64,000 bases of DNA from Aralia elata (GCA_034770075.1 CM068386.1:39861990-39925989); one strand, 5' to 3'; numbered from the stretch's first letter, positions 32,293-44,900 are shown. Numbers and translations are program-made. The notes: generated from the sequence alone by a model not told the origin.

Positions 32293-35200
32293 CTAAAGCC
32301 AATCGCCATGGTATCTAATACCCATCTTCTCTAAGTGACGATCAAACTGCTGTTGAGTTAAAGCTTTAGTAAATGGATCTGCAATGTTGTCTTGAGAGTC
32401 CACACGCTCCAGGGTGACATCTCCTCTTTCAATGATCTCTCTAATCAAATGAAACCGCCGCAACACGTGTTTGGATTTCTGATGAGACCTGGGTTCCTTA
32501 GCCTGCGCAACAGCTCCGTTGTTGTCACAGAATAAAGGTACGGCTCCTCTAATGCTAGGAACCACTCCAAGTTCAGTTATGAACTTATTCATCCAAACAG
32601 CTTCCTTTACAGCTTCACTTGCAGCTATGTACTCTGCCTCTGTCACTGAATCAGTAACTGTTTGCTGCTTGGAACTCTTCCAACTCACTGCGCCACCGTT
32701 TAAGGTAAACACGTACCCTGAAACGGATTTACTGTCATCTTGGTCCGTTTGAAAACTTGAGTCTGTATAGCCCTCTAGTTTCAATTCAGACCCACCGTAG
32801 ACAAGAAATACATCCTTAGTTCTTCTCAAGTACTTTAGGATGTTTTTCACTGCCTTCCAGTGCTCTTCTCCTGGATTCGACTGATATCTGCTTGTTACAC
32901 TAAGTGCATGAGCGACATCTGGTCTAGTACATATCATACCGTACATGATATATCCTATTGCTGAAGCATAAGGAATCTTACTCATCCGGTCTCTCTCCTC
33001 AGGTGTCTTTGGGGCCTGTTTCTTGGAGAGATGTATTCCATGGCTCATCGGCATGAGACCTCTCTTGGAAATCTTCCATGCTAAACTTCTTTAGCATCGA
33101 GTCAATGTACTTTCCTTGGGTCAAGCCCAGCATCCTTTTAGATCTATCTCTATAGATCTTTATCCCCAAAATATAGGATGCCTCACCCAAGTCCTTCATG
33201 GAGAAGTGTTTAGATAACCAAATTTTGATCGACTGTAGCATAGGAACATCATTCCCTATCAATAATATGTCATCAACATATAATACAAGGAATGAAACAA
33301 TGCTCCCACTAACCTTCTTGTACACACAAGGTTCATCCTCATTTTTGATAAAGTCAAACCTTTTGATTATCTCATCAAAACGGATGTTCCACCTTCGAGA
33401 AGCTTGCTTCAATCCATAAATGGATCGTTGTAGCTTACAGACTTGGTTTGTTCCAACCGTTGAAATAAAACCCTCTGGCTGTATCATATATACATTCTCC
33501 TCAAGCTCTCCATTGAGGAAGGCCGTTTTCACGTCCATTTGCCAGATCTCGTAGTCATAATAAGCTGTAATTGCAAGCAAAATCCGAATGGACTTGAGCA
33601 TAGCTACTGGTGAGAAGGTTTCATCATAGTCAACTCCTTGTCTTTGTTTGAAACCTTTTGCAACTAGTTGGGCCTTATAGGTCTCTACCTTGCCATCTGC
33701 TCCAGTCTTTCTCTTAAAGACCCATTTACACCCAATAGGCTTAATTCCCTCAGGTGGTGAAACCAAAGTCCATACTTGGTTTTCATACATGGAGTCCATC
33801 TCGGATTTCATGGTTTCTAGCCATTTCTCTGAGTCTTCACTACTCATAGCCTCTTCGTAAGTCAATGGATCATCATCATCTATGATGCGTACCTCATCAT
33901 CATCCTCTATGATGAATCCATACCTCTCAGGTATCTTCGGTACTCTTCCAGATTTACGAATAGGTTGTGGTACAGTAGGTTCTTCTACTTGGTCAGGTAC
34001 CTGACTTTGATCCGGAGTATTTTGTGGTTCTTGAACTTCTTCAAGATATATCTTACTCCCACTGACCCCTTCGAGGATAAACTCCTTTTCCAAGAAGGCA
34101 GCGTGTTTCGCTACAAACACCTTTTGATCATTGGGATGATAGAAATAATACCCTACAGTTTTTTTAGGGTATCCCACAAATCTACACTTGTCGGATCTAG
34201 TCTTTAGCTTATCTTGTTCAAACCTTTTGACATAAGCTGGACAACCCCAAGTCTTAACATACTTAAGATTTGGTTTCCTCCCTGTCCATATCTCATATGG
34301 GGTCTTTGGGATGGATTTGGTAGGTACCTTGTTAAGTAGATATGCAGCCGTTTCTAGGGCATAACCCCAGAATGATACTGGAAGGTCGGTAAAACTCATC
34401 ATGGAACGAACCATGTCCAACAATGTTCGATTTCTCCTTTCAGATACACCATTCAATTCTGGCATTCCTAGTGGAGTCCATTGTGAGATTATACCATTTT
34501 CTTTGAGACAATTGAGAAACTCATTGGTCAAGTATTCCCCTCCTCGATCCGATCGAAGAATCTTAATAATTTTACCAGTTTGTTTCTCTACTTCACTTCT
34601 GAATTCTTTGAACTTTTCAAACGATTCAGATTTGTATTTCATTAAATACACATATCCAAATCTAGAATGATCATCAGTGAAAGTAATAAAATAAGAATAC
34701 CCTCCTCGTGCATTCGTTGCCATAGGTCCACAAACGTCTGTGTGTACCAACGCTAACAACTCTGTAACTCTTTCTCCTTTTCCACTAAAAGGAGATTTAG
34801 TCATCTTACCCATGAGACAAGATTCACAAGTTGGATATGATACACAATCAGATAGCTCTAAAAGCCCATCTTTATGCAACTTGGATAATCTTGTTTCATT
34901 GATATGACCGAGTCTACAGTGCCACATAAAGGTATAATTAACATCATCTCTTTTTCTTTTCTTAGTTTGTTCAATTTGAAGTATATTTTCATGCAAGTCA
35001 AGTATGTAAAGTCCATTTAGTAAATTACCAACACCATATAAAACATTTTTATTATAAATAGAACAACTGTTGTTCTTTATTATAATATCAAAACCATCCA
35101 TATCCAATACAAAAATTGAAATAATGTTTCTTATGAGTGTTGGAACATAATAACAATTATTTAAACTAATGAACTTGCCCGAAGGCAGTGCTAAACAATA

Positions 35201-36265
35201 AGTCCCTACAGCCAATGCAGCAACCTTTGCTCCATTTCCCACTCGTAGGACGACTTCATCCTTGTTCAGCTTCCTACTTCTGCTTAGTCCCTGCATATTA
35301 TTACATATGTGAGAACTACAGCCGGTATCCAATACCCAAGTAGAATTTTGACTTTCAGAAAAATTAATTTCAATCATGAACAAACCTAGATCGGAAGTCG
35401 AAGCTTCTCCAAGCTTCTTTTGGCCCGCAAGATACTCCTTGCAATTCCTCTTCCAATGTCCCGACTTGTTACAATGGTAGCAAATTCCTTTGCTATCTGG
35501 ATCAGGTTTCTTATTATCCTTTTTCTTCGCCTTGCCCTTAGCCTTCTTGTTTTTCTTCTTTTCAGAAGATACCTTGGGCCTCTTCCTTTTCTTAGAAGAA
35601 TAATCCACTAGTAAGACTTGGTTCTTGTTGGATGAGAAGTGACCTTCAGCAGTTTTCAGAATGTTAAGTAACTCAGGCAAGCTGACGTCCAACTTATTCA
35701 TGTGAAAATTCATAACAAATTGTGAGAAGGTGTCCGGGAGTGACTGCAAGATCAAATCTTGACTTAACTCCCCATCCATCACGAACCCAAGCTGTCCAAG
35801 TTGTTCAATCAAATTGATCATCTTAAGGACATGAGTCTCAACAGCAGTGCCCTCGGTCATACGAGATCGGAAGAGCTCCTTAGATATCTGATATCTAGCA
35901 GTCCTACTTTGCTCACCATACAACTCTTTGAGGTGCAGCAATATAGTAGGAGCATCCATAGTTTCATGCTGACGCTGAAGCTCGTTACTTATGGATGCGA
36001 GCATGATGCATTGAGCCAAGATTGCATCATCTTGCCACTTTCTAAAAGTAGCAATCTCTTCCTCAGAGGCTGTTTCTGCAACACTTACAGGGACAGGCGA
36101 ATTTAGGACATAAGAAATCTTTTCAGCAGTGAGAACAATTCTCAGATTCCTTAACCAGTCCGTGTAATTCGGTCCGGTCAGTCTGTTAGCATCAAGTATG
36201 CTACGCAGTGATAGTGAGTTTGACATTTTTAAATTCTGCATGTGAAATAGACAACATTTTAGCAT
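32293..36265 (-). pseudogene. Copia 1 polyprotein, one frameshift
   Basis: Gag, zinc knuckle (CYHCNKSGHWKRNC), protease (DTGCSSH), integrase (H-H-C-C, D-D-35-E with the usual SDRGGEY), reverse transcriptase (YVDDILL) and RNase H are all recognisable. Compared with copy 2, one extra A in the run at 33069-33071 shifts the frame after reverse transcriptase. The open part therefore runs 36265-32999 (1088 codons), and RNase H continues in another frame at 33054-32293. RNase H loss would block replication in cis. The likely true start is the Met of MSNSLSLRS, 13 codons after the first ATG. Confidence 0.95.
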
Positions 36266-36416
36266 ACATTCATTTAATTAATTACCAAAATAAATTAGGT
36301 CTTTATTTTAAATTGGTATCTCCCACTATTTTCATCAAACCATATTACCCTCATTATATAGTTCGGCAAATCTAATTAAAGATTTGCTAGTGAGAATAAG
36401 GATCCCATTTCAAATG

Positions 36417-36731
36417 TATATAGCCTTGTGTGACACAACAAACTATATATAAATAAATAGGTAGACAACTATTGTCAATTACATCACTATGTAACTCCTT
36501 GTATTTTGCCTCTTAGATTATTTTGATCAAGTGTGACACATCCGAATCAAAATTATCTAAGTTAAGTCCAACCTAGCACTTCCATATATTCGAAAGAAAA
36601 ACACTGTCCTTGTGTGACACAACAAAACAGTATCGTTCAGTCTATGTATAAGCATCAAATGTGATAAAGCAACATCTTAAATATTTAATACTTGCCTTGT
36701 GTGACACAACAAACTCATATTAAATATTTAA
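36417..36731 (-). repeat. Four stem-loops sharing one loop sequence
   Basis: The 19-base loop CCTTGTGTGACACAACAAA is closed by TATATAG/CTATATA at 36417-36449, by ACTGT/ACAGT at 36603-36631 and by a perfect 14-bp stem TTAAATATTTAATA with its complement at 36677-36731, with 4-base unpaired shoulders. A fourth stem of 16 bp with one mismatch (36512-36527 with 36546-36561) encloses a related loop containing GTGTGACACA. Stems share no sequence; the loops do. Confidence 0.92.
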
Positions 36732-36910
36732 TACTCTATCGCTTTACCATGCTAGAAGGCGACGTTCGATATTCCAAATATCTTTGAACGCTTAGGACTT
36801 AATATAATTACTTTGAGGGATTTGTTATTATTAGTCTCATCTTGTTTAGCGCGCATGCACATATATATATAAAATACGCGTCATATTATTTTACATGCGA
36901 AGCATGTTGG

Positions 36911-36913
36911 ATA

Positions 36914-36945
<32 letters not shown>

Positions 36946-36948
36946 ATA
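36911..36948. repeat. TA microsatellite in copia 1 leader
   Basis: An alternating AT tract, shorter than the matching tract in copy 2 (58869-58902 region). Confidence 0.9.
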
Positions 36949-37670
36949 AGCATGCACATATAGAATACTATATTCTACCCGGATTGATTATGGACTCAGG
37001 CATATAGAATACTATAGCCACCAAGTGAACCAAAAGGTCAAACCTAGGGTGCAAGAATAAAATTTAAATATAACTATTACATTTAAACCCGGGCTCCATT
37101 ACAAACGGGTCTTCAAGCGCTCCTTGCTCCTTTGTCTCCAATTCTTCAAAAATTTAATTCTAACTATTCCTATTACAAAAACTATTTACTATAAATAGAA
37201 ACCTTGATCAGCAGTCAAGGGGAAGTACATAGGAGGGAGATAGAATTTACATTAAGAAAAAATTAGAGAAGACGAGGTACGCAGACCCCATTTATAAAAA
37301 CCCATACATTCAAGCATCCACTAAAATAAATCCAATCACACATTGGTCAACAGTCCATAATCAATCCCTATTTATTATCATACATATCTCTATATGTATC
37401 AATAAATAACATTCATCCCATGAATAATAAAACCATTCCATATATGCATTGATATCAATTAATGGGCAAAAGTTTTGCTAATATTTAGTTTTGAAACAAA
37501 ATAAACTCTTTTATTTTAATCAAAAACCAAATCCAAATTAAACTCCTTTAATTTTAGCAATCTGAAATCCTATTCCAGATAAAATAAACTCTTTATTTTA
37601 AACTTATATCAATTAAATAAACCATTTATTTTAATTGAAGAAAAAAAATATTTTTCAGATTCTGTTTACT

Positions 37671-37792
37671 GGCGCAGCTGCGCCCAGAATGAACTGGGCA
37701 GCGGCGCAGCTGCGCTGCTCCCCAGAAAAAACCGATTCTGGGTTTCGGCGCAGCTGTGCTCCAGAATGAACTGGAGGCGGTGCAGCTGCGCC
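37671..37792 (-). repeat. Compound GC-rich palindrome/hairpin block, copia 1
   Basis: Seven self-complementary units lie in 122 bases: palindromes GGCGCAGCTGCGCC (37671), GCGCAGCTGCGC (37704), and one-mismatch copies at 37748 and 37779, alternating with hairpins GCCCAG/CTGGGC (37682-37699), CCCAGAA/TTCTGGG (37721-37742) and CTCCAG/CTGGAG (37759-37776). The first and third hairpins share the loop AATGAA, and two stem pairs differ in a compensating way. Confidence 0.93.
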
Positions 37793-37896
37793 GTGTCGCT
37801 GATTCAGAAAATTTTTTATTCTGCCCAAAAATTTCGATCCAATCGCATATCAAGCATACATGGAATCATCAAAATCTATAATTAGCACAAGATTAG

Positions 37897-37908
37897 GCTC
37901 TAATACCA
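37897..37908 (-). other. Copia 1 primer binding site (initiator tRNA-Met type)
   Basis: The - strand reads TGGTATTAGAGC, one mismatch from the initiator tRNA-Met complement, one base from the 5' LTR. Copy 2 has the exact match. Confidence 0.9.
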
Positions 37909-37909
37909 C

Positions 37910-39732
37910 TGTTAGGTTTGTATATAACGCAAACATGCAATCAAATTACATAAATAGTGCGGAAGCGCGATAAAATCGGATTTTAAAATTTTATACAAAC
38001 CATCACCATGATCGATCAATGTGCTCAATTAACGATATAAACGAAAGAGAAAGAGAATAAGAATTATACCCTCGTTGAACAAAGCTTCCTCGGGTACAAG
38101 TTCAACTCCTAGTCCTTCGTGTTCTCCTCGAATGCTACGGTGTGATTCCTTCCTTTGATCAACGTTAGCCACCCAAGTGTTTGGCCTCTAGAGGTGATCC
38201 ACCAAGGAAGAACAAGTATTCAAGAAGTTGGGTATTTGGCAAAACCCTAGTTTCTATCTCTATAGAAATTGCAAGTACTCTTCACAAATCTTATGCAAGA
38301 GTGTGTAACCCTAATCTATGATAAGACCCCTCTTATTTATAGATGTAGGAATAATCCTTCCCTAAACTATTTAGGATTAGGGTTTGTATTATAATTAAAC
38401 TCATTTAATTAATAATGCTCTTAATCCAATTAGGAATCCATGGAAGAGTACTTCTATTAATTAATTCCCAATCCCTATTAGGAATTAAATAATAGTAAAA
38501 GTAATAATAATAATAAGACTCCTCTTATTAATTTATATTTAATATTTCCAAAATATTAAATAATAAATATTAAGATATTTAATTTATTCTATCTCCATAG
38601 ACTAAATTAAATACACTTAACTTATTATTACAATTATGCCATTTACTTCTTAAATAAATATTTTCCTTTTACGGTGTGACCCTTTAGGTTCTCCATATTA
38701 AACCGGTTGCGAATAAATCAATTAGAACAATTCTAATTTTATTTAAATAAATAAATTAAACTATTTAATTCATTTAAATAAATCATATTTATTCTACAAT
38801 AAGGGTAAGCCCCCTTAGCGATCAACGACTTTCCAGATAATATAGATTTCAACATTAATCATAAAAGAACCTTTGAGTAAATAGTTACCGTACAATTCAA
38901 TCCTTCTACCATACAATGTCCCAATTAAATATAAGACATAGATTTACTGTCAAGTCTTATTTCATTTAATTATATGTATTTCGATTTCCAAATGCACAAC
39001 TCTAATTAATGCAAATTAGAAACTCCTTTCTAATTTCATTCTGCCTTGGCCAAGGACTACTGAGTTATCATTTATCGAATCACATAGGACATTCACATCT
39101 TTTACTAGACGAGGTAGATTCTTTGTTGATCATTCACTTATCTTCATGTACAACTAATTATACCCAATCATACCCTTTGATATACCCACAAGGTCTTAAG
39201 GGACATGTCAAAGTATAACTCATCATACACAAGATACTATGATGATCTCAAGTCCAAGGATCACTTGTACAACTATCACTATAGGAATTCCTATTGACTG
39301 GCGAGTAAAACTCCATTAGGTATTCCTTAGCGAGCCACGTTCAGTGAACTTATTCTCTAATAAGCACCTACATACTTGTTTTAGTGTCTCCACACAAATG
39401 ATTATGAGATCAATCATCCTCTTCCTAAGAGCAAGCAACGTATGTACTAATCTATCCGGATTCACTAATCCCCAATTTAGTAATCCAACGATTAGGAACA
39501 ATTTTAGTTTGTGAGCTATCTTGAATTTAGATCTCATTAGCATGATCACCATCATGATTCTAAAAGTATTGCTCAAAACTATGGGTTTATCACATTTAAT
39601 ATAACAGCACTATGTAGATAATAAAAAAATGCCTTTTAAGAAAATCAATTCTTTTATTAATAAATGAATAAGATTACAAAGTATATGCTACATCATATCA
39701 AATATGATTGGCTTGTGTGCATACTACTTTCA
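37910..39732 (-). repeat. Copia 1 5' LTR (right)
   Basis: 1823 bases, nearly identical to the left LTR. It carries the promoter of the element, with a TATA box at 38334-38341. Confidence 0.96.
38334..38341 (-). promoter_or_regulatory. TATA box of copia 1 LTR
   Basis: The - strand reads CTATAAATAAGAGGGG, about 1.4 kb from the LTR start in transcription order. The same site occurs in copy 2 at 60295-60302. Confidence 0.7.
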
Positions 39733-39941
39733 CAGCGACCACCATCTGCGACCGACATATCAGCGACCGCACGTTAGCGACCAATGTCGTCGCTAAGATG
39801 AGTCATCGTGGGTCAGGTCTGACTGGTGACGTGGCCACGTGTTAGCGACCGCCATGAGCGACCGTGACGGTCGCTAATACCCTCACGATATCAGCGACCG
39901 CTGTTATTCATTAGCGACCGCATGCGGTCGCTGATACTTAA
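39733..39941. repeat. CACTA left subterminal array, inner part
   Basis: Continues the array after copia 1, with about ten AGCGACC/GGTCGCT motifs. It includes a perfect 20-bp palindrome at 39913-39932 and a separate 12-bp palindrome ACGTGGCCACGT (39829-39840) that contains a G-box, CACGTG (39836-39841). GACGTGGCC also occurs in the right array (47660-47668). Confidence 0.92.
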
Positions 39942-40200
39942 ATTTAAAAAAAAAATTTACTTGTTTTGTGGATTTCCCAAAATATTTGTACCTGCTTTAT
40001 ATCCCAACACACAACAATATATATATAAATAAACCAACATCCATACAAATCCATCCATCCATCCATATATAGAAATTAATAAAATCAACATAGTAATATA
40101 AACATCCACGCATTAAAAGCCTATATATATGAATAAGTTCCGTTAAGTAAAATTTATATACAACTGAAGATTAATGAATGAAGAACGAATACAAATGTTT

Positions 40201-41776
40201 TCACGGATCAATATCGTCCAAATGACCCTGTAACAAAAGAATAAAACATGTATTATTGAATGTAAAGTTAAACTAAACATGCAAAGCAGTACATAAAGCT
40301 AATCGAAAAATAAAGTTAAACAATGATAAGATTACCTGCTCGGGCTCATCCTGGTGTTGTGCTGCTCGCGCCACTGCATCTGCCAACTCTTTAGGACTTA
40401 GAGATTGTAGATGCCCGCCAAGTGTGAGAAGAAGATTCTGATCCCGACATATTGCTCTCACACAGTCAGCAGGAGTGTGCGGCGTCGGATGACACGAGGA
40501 CTGACTAGACTGACTAGACTGACTAGCAAAGCTGCCTGTGCCACTGATAGTCGGTCGTCGTCGTTGTCCTTGACCTTTGACATAATTCTTCTTCACAACC
40601 GACGCCCTCTCCCATAATTCTTGATCAATCGGCGGCCGCGGGGTGCCTTCAGGATAGCGCTCATTCAGTAGGCTCTTATAAGTGTCCTGTCAGCAGGTTA
40701 GAAATTAAATAGTTAAAAATAATTATAAAATGCTTAAAAATGACGTAAAAATTTATAGACATATAAAAGTACCGCTATCTGGATAGCCTCAGGCAAACCA
40801 TCGCGGGTGGCGACGTATACATCCAGCCAATGGATTGGCTGACCCTGAGACGATGCCTCCTACAAAATATGCCCATATATTAATATGTAAACATGTGATA
40901 TACTAAGACTAATACTTAAAGTTTGCAAAATACGTACCCTGGCAGTAATATGTTGCAACTGTGATATACTGTCGCCCTTATAGGTGCCTTTCGCCTTTTC
41001 GCCTTCAGGTACACCTGAGGCTCTGTTCGCGGCGGCAGTCTTACGTCTTTTGACCCAGCTCTCAGCACTCCACTGGGCACACATCTCAGCCCATATGTCC
41101 TGCGAGCACCACCAGGGGCTATGCTCATGCATGTACAGCTCACCCTGTCCTGGATGGTCAAGCTCTGCATTATGCAGTGCTTTCTGTCTTTCCTTGTTCA
41201 GATTGTCTTTGGTCCGCACGGCGCATTTTTGCCAGAACAGTGTCTGAATAACTGATGCCTGCGCGTCGTCCCATTTATACCTTTTATGCAAATAAAATAA
41301 CAATAATAATATTAAAACGATGATATTACGATAATCTAACACTACTAAACAATATTAATACTACAATTATATTATATATCAGAATTTAACAAAAAAATAC
41401 CTGAAATTCAGCCCAAACTGCATCCTTGTGGGCGATAGGTGTGTTCGCCCACGTAATCACTGGCGTAGGCCAGTTCTGTAAGCATAATTATGAAATGCAC
41501 TTCACAATTTTGCTATCGCTAAAATCACTACAATATACACCAATTTACATTAAAGATAAGTCATTTTATTATAATATTTAAAGCAATTTACATTAATATA
41601 TATGTACAATAATGGAAATATAAAATGCTTATATATAAATGATATTTAACGTACATGTTGTCTGGAGGAGGATGGATCTGTATGAGAATCCGATCATCCA
41701 GATTAGCCGGAGCCTTCGGCACGTTATTAGGACCCCTACCCAAGCCGCGCTTTATTTGCGCTGGTTCAAAAGACAT
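40201..41776 (-). CDS. CACTA second gene (transposase-24-like, TNPA-position)
   Basis: Exons inferred from coding frame and splice signals: 41776-about 41651, 41475-41401, 41280-40938, 40859-40773, 40686-40336 and 40227-40201 (ending GHLDDIDP). Exons 3 to 6 have GT-AG introns and consistent phase. The exon 2/exon 3 junction does not keep frame with canonical sites, so an indel or another splice site is likely. Conserved pieces include YKWDDAQASVIQTLFW and WLDVYVATRDGLP, and a basic Ser-rich region, as in the second protein of plant CACTA elements. In En/Spm relatives this position encodes the protein that binds subterminal motifs and assists the transposase. It lies 200 bases downstream of the transposase gene, same strand. 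Confidence 0.7.
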
Positions 41777-41976
41777 CTATAAATAAAAATTACAGGATGT
41801 TATTATGAGTTATATTTGATTACATATACAAATAAAATGACAATAATGACAGGTGATTGTATGAAATAGTTAACTACAGCAACTATAAATGAAAAAGGTA
41901 CATAAACAACATGAGATCCATATAGAGAACATGTATATATGTAATTATATTTTACAAGTCAAACTAAACATACATT

Positions 41977-44900
41977 TTAATGAAAATCGTTGTCTGAGTC
42001 AGAATCATTTTGTATACGTATTGGAGATTCATAACCATCATCTTCTTCAGATTCTGTATCAGTGTCAGTCAATAACTCTTCCTTAGTATCAATGTCATCT
42101 GACACAAGTACTGACTCGGGATCCAATTCATCAGGTCCATCGACACCCTCTAACTGGATTAATTCATTGTTGTCATCGACATTTATTATAGGAGGTCTAT
42201 GAAGCATTTCCTCTTGGTAGAACTCCCCGCCTACTACTTGGACACGACTGCGCGCGGGAGTATGAATTACAACTTGCCAATCTATAGGCGGTCTATCCCT
42301 TTTCCTAACAGGAGTAGGAGTGTAGTACACTTGTAGTGTTTGAGTTGGCAAAACAAATGGTGCGTTGACGTACGTGGACTTATGAAGGTCAATATCGACG
42401 ATTCCATGTCGATCGACACGTATCCCTTTTTCTGAATCAAACCAACGACACTTGAACAAGTTAATATAACCCCCATAAGTACCCTTGTACGACAACTCAA
42501 TGATTTTCTCCAATTCCCCATAAAAGGCACGACCAAGCTCGTTGTAACAATCTCCTTGAACACACACTCCAGTGTTAATTGTTCTTTTACCGCGAGCATA
42601 TGTCTTTGTATGAAATTGACAACCATTTATTTTGTAACCATTGCGGCTGACTTGGTCCCTATCTGTGCCCATAGTTAGGACTTGTACATTTGGAGGAATC
42701 GTTCCCCCATTAAGAGCCTACAAATATTCAGAAATTAAATTAAATGAATTCATACTTGAACACTATACCTGTAATACCTAATTAACATAACTTACTTTGT
42801 TCTTTAGCCAAAGTGCAAATCTTTGATCACGACTAACTTGAATATCTTTATCAGTGATGTCGGGCTGATTTGCTTTTAACTCGTCATCGTATGATCTATA
42901 CAATTTTATAAACATTAACATATATTAATATGAGATTGAGAACAATTTTATAAACATTAGCATATTAAGTCCAATAAATATTAATTTTACATGTATACCT
43001 CACAAATTCATCAATCTCCTCGCAATTTAGAAGAATATAAGTATGTGCAGCATGTAATTCTTGCTCAGAGAGGAATATGCGCTTCCCTTTTCCATAAGCG
43101 CGACCTGGTAGACCAAATACAGAAAGTCGACCATTTAATTCAACAGTGCCCCCATCATCATGTCTCGGGACTCGATTGGCCTTTGTTAAGACTTCGTCGG
43201 GAAAATAGTCTGAGACAAACGTAGATATCTCATCGAAACTGTATGCCTCACATATCGACCCCTCGACATAAGCTCTATTCTTCACCTTCCTCTTAAGGTT
43301 TCCCATTACCCTCTCGAAAGGGTACATCCATCTATATTGAACTAGGCCACCAACACGAGTTTCATAGGGTAGATGGATTTGCAAATGCTCCATAGAGTCG
43401 AAAAAACTAGGTGGGAATATTTTTTCAAGCTTACACGTGATCTCAATGATGTTCTTCTCAAGTATAGACATATCCTTTTCATTTAACGTTTTTGAACATA
43501 TGTCTCTGAAGAAACGGCTAAGATCAGTCAAAGCATCCCATATTGGTTTATCAAGCAAGTCTCGAAATGCTATAGGCATGAGTCTCTCCATGAACACATG
43601 ACAGTCATGACTCTTCATCCCTTGCAATTTCCCACCTGTAACACACCTCGCAATGTTTGAGGCATATCCATCTGGTAGTTTTAGAGACTTAATCCATGTG
43701 CACACATCTTCAACTTGCTTTTTGGATAATGTATACCTTGCATGCGGTTTGACTATCCGACCATTAGGAGATTCATAAAGTTCTAATCTAGGACGCTTAC
43801 AAATATCTTTCATGTCCAACCGTGCCTTATCATTATCTTTCGTCTTGCCCGGAACACTCATCACGGTGTTAAACACATTGTCGAATACATTCTTCTCAAT
43901 ATGCATCACATCTAGATTATGACGAATCAATTTTGTAGACCAATAAGGCAGTTCCCAAAAGATACTTCTCCGAACCCAATTATGAGATACGCCAAACCCA
44001 TCGATAATGTCAGAGGTAACATTCTTACCGAATGGGATGACCGGCAATCTCATCACACGGTCACGCATCTCCGTTCCCGACAGTCGCGGTGCAGGCATAT
44101 CATTCTCTACTTTCCCTTTCCTGAAGTTTTCTCTATTTCTTCAAAACGGGTGATCTACCGGCAAGAAACGACGATGACAGTCAAACCAACATGGTTTCCG
44201 ACCATTTGATAGATTGAAAGACTTTGTATTCTCTATACAATATGGACAAGCCAACTTCCCATGTGTACTCCATCCAGATAACATACCATAAGCAGGAAAG
44301 TCACTTATAGTCCACATAACCGCTGCCCTAAGGTTGAAATTTGTTTTCGTGAAAACATCCCAAGTCTGTACTCCATCCTCCCACAATACCTTCAATTCGT
44401 CTATAAGATGCCTCAAGTACACATCTAGGTTCTTTCCAGGACTCTTGGGACCAGGAATCACGAGTGAAAGAAACAAGTATGGTTGTTTCATACACATCCA
44501 AGGAGGCAAGTTATACGGAGTTACAATCACTGGCCAACAGGAGTACGGAATAGCTGAGTGGCCGAACGGGTTGAAACCATCAGTGGACAATCCAAGCCTC
44601 ACATTTCTAGGTTCCAATGCAAACCCAGGATGTGCTAAGTTGAAATCTTTCCAAGCCTGCCTATCTGCGGGATGGTTAAGTTCTCCATCTTTAGCTGGAG
44701 ATTTCGCATGCCAAGTCATATGTTCAGCTGTTCTTGAAGACATATACAATCTTTTGAGCCGATGTGTAATTGGAAAATACCTTAAAATCTTTAAAGGTAT
44801 ATTTATCTTTTTTGTAGTCACACCCTCTTTAATAGGCCTGAACCAATCATGGCCGCAAAACGTGCACTTTGTCTTATGTTCATTTTCCTTATAAAATAAC

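Larger units (their letters stand above)
36290..37800 (-). repeat. Copia 1 leader tiled with inverted repeats
   Basis: The non-coding leader between gag and the primer site contains many perfect short stem-loops: 36366-36387, 36417-36449, 36512-36561, 36603-36631, 36677-36731, 36764-36789, 36893-36907, 36961-36977, 37182-37198, 37202-37220, 37380-37399, 37411-37425, 37448-37459, 37535-37554, 37559-37579, and a GC-rich block at 37671-37792. Most loops have 3-6 bases. Copy 2 has the same set (58240-59757). Confidence 0.85.
30457..39732 (-). mobile_element. Ty1/copia retrotransposon copy 1 (Angela type)
   Basis: LTRs at 30457-32278 and 37910-39732 are flanked by CAGCG on both sides (30452-30456 and 39733-39737). 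The single polyprotein is on the - strand with integrase before reverse transcriptase, the copia order. Polyprotein sequence and 1.8-kb LTRs match the Angela/BARE group. Copy 2 at 52400 is a close sibling. By eye the two LTRs differ at roughly 20 positions, so the insertion is recent. Confidence 0.96.

Noticed and set aside
33198..36106. Several 60-100-codon ORFs on the + strand of the copia polyprotein (and the same in copia 2)
   Set aside because: They are antisense shadows of the real polyprotein frame.
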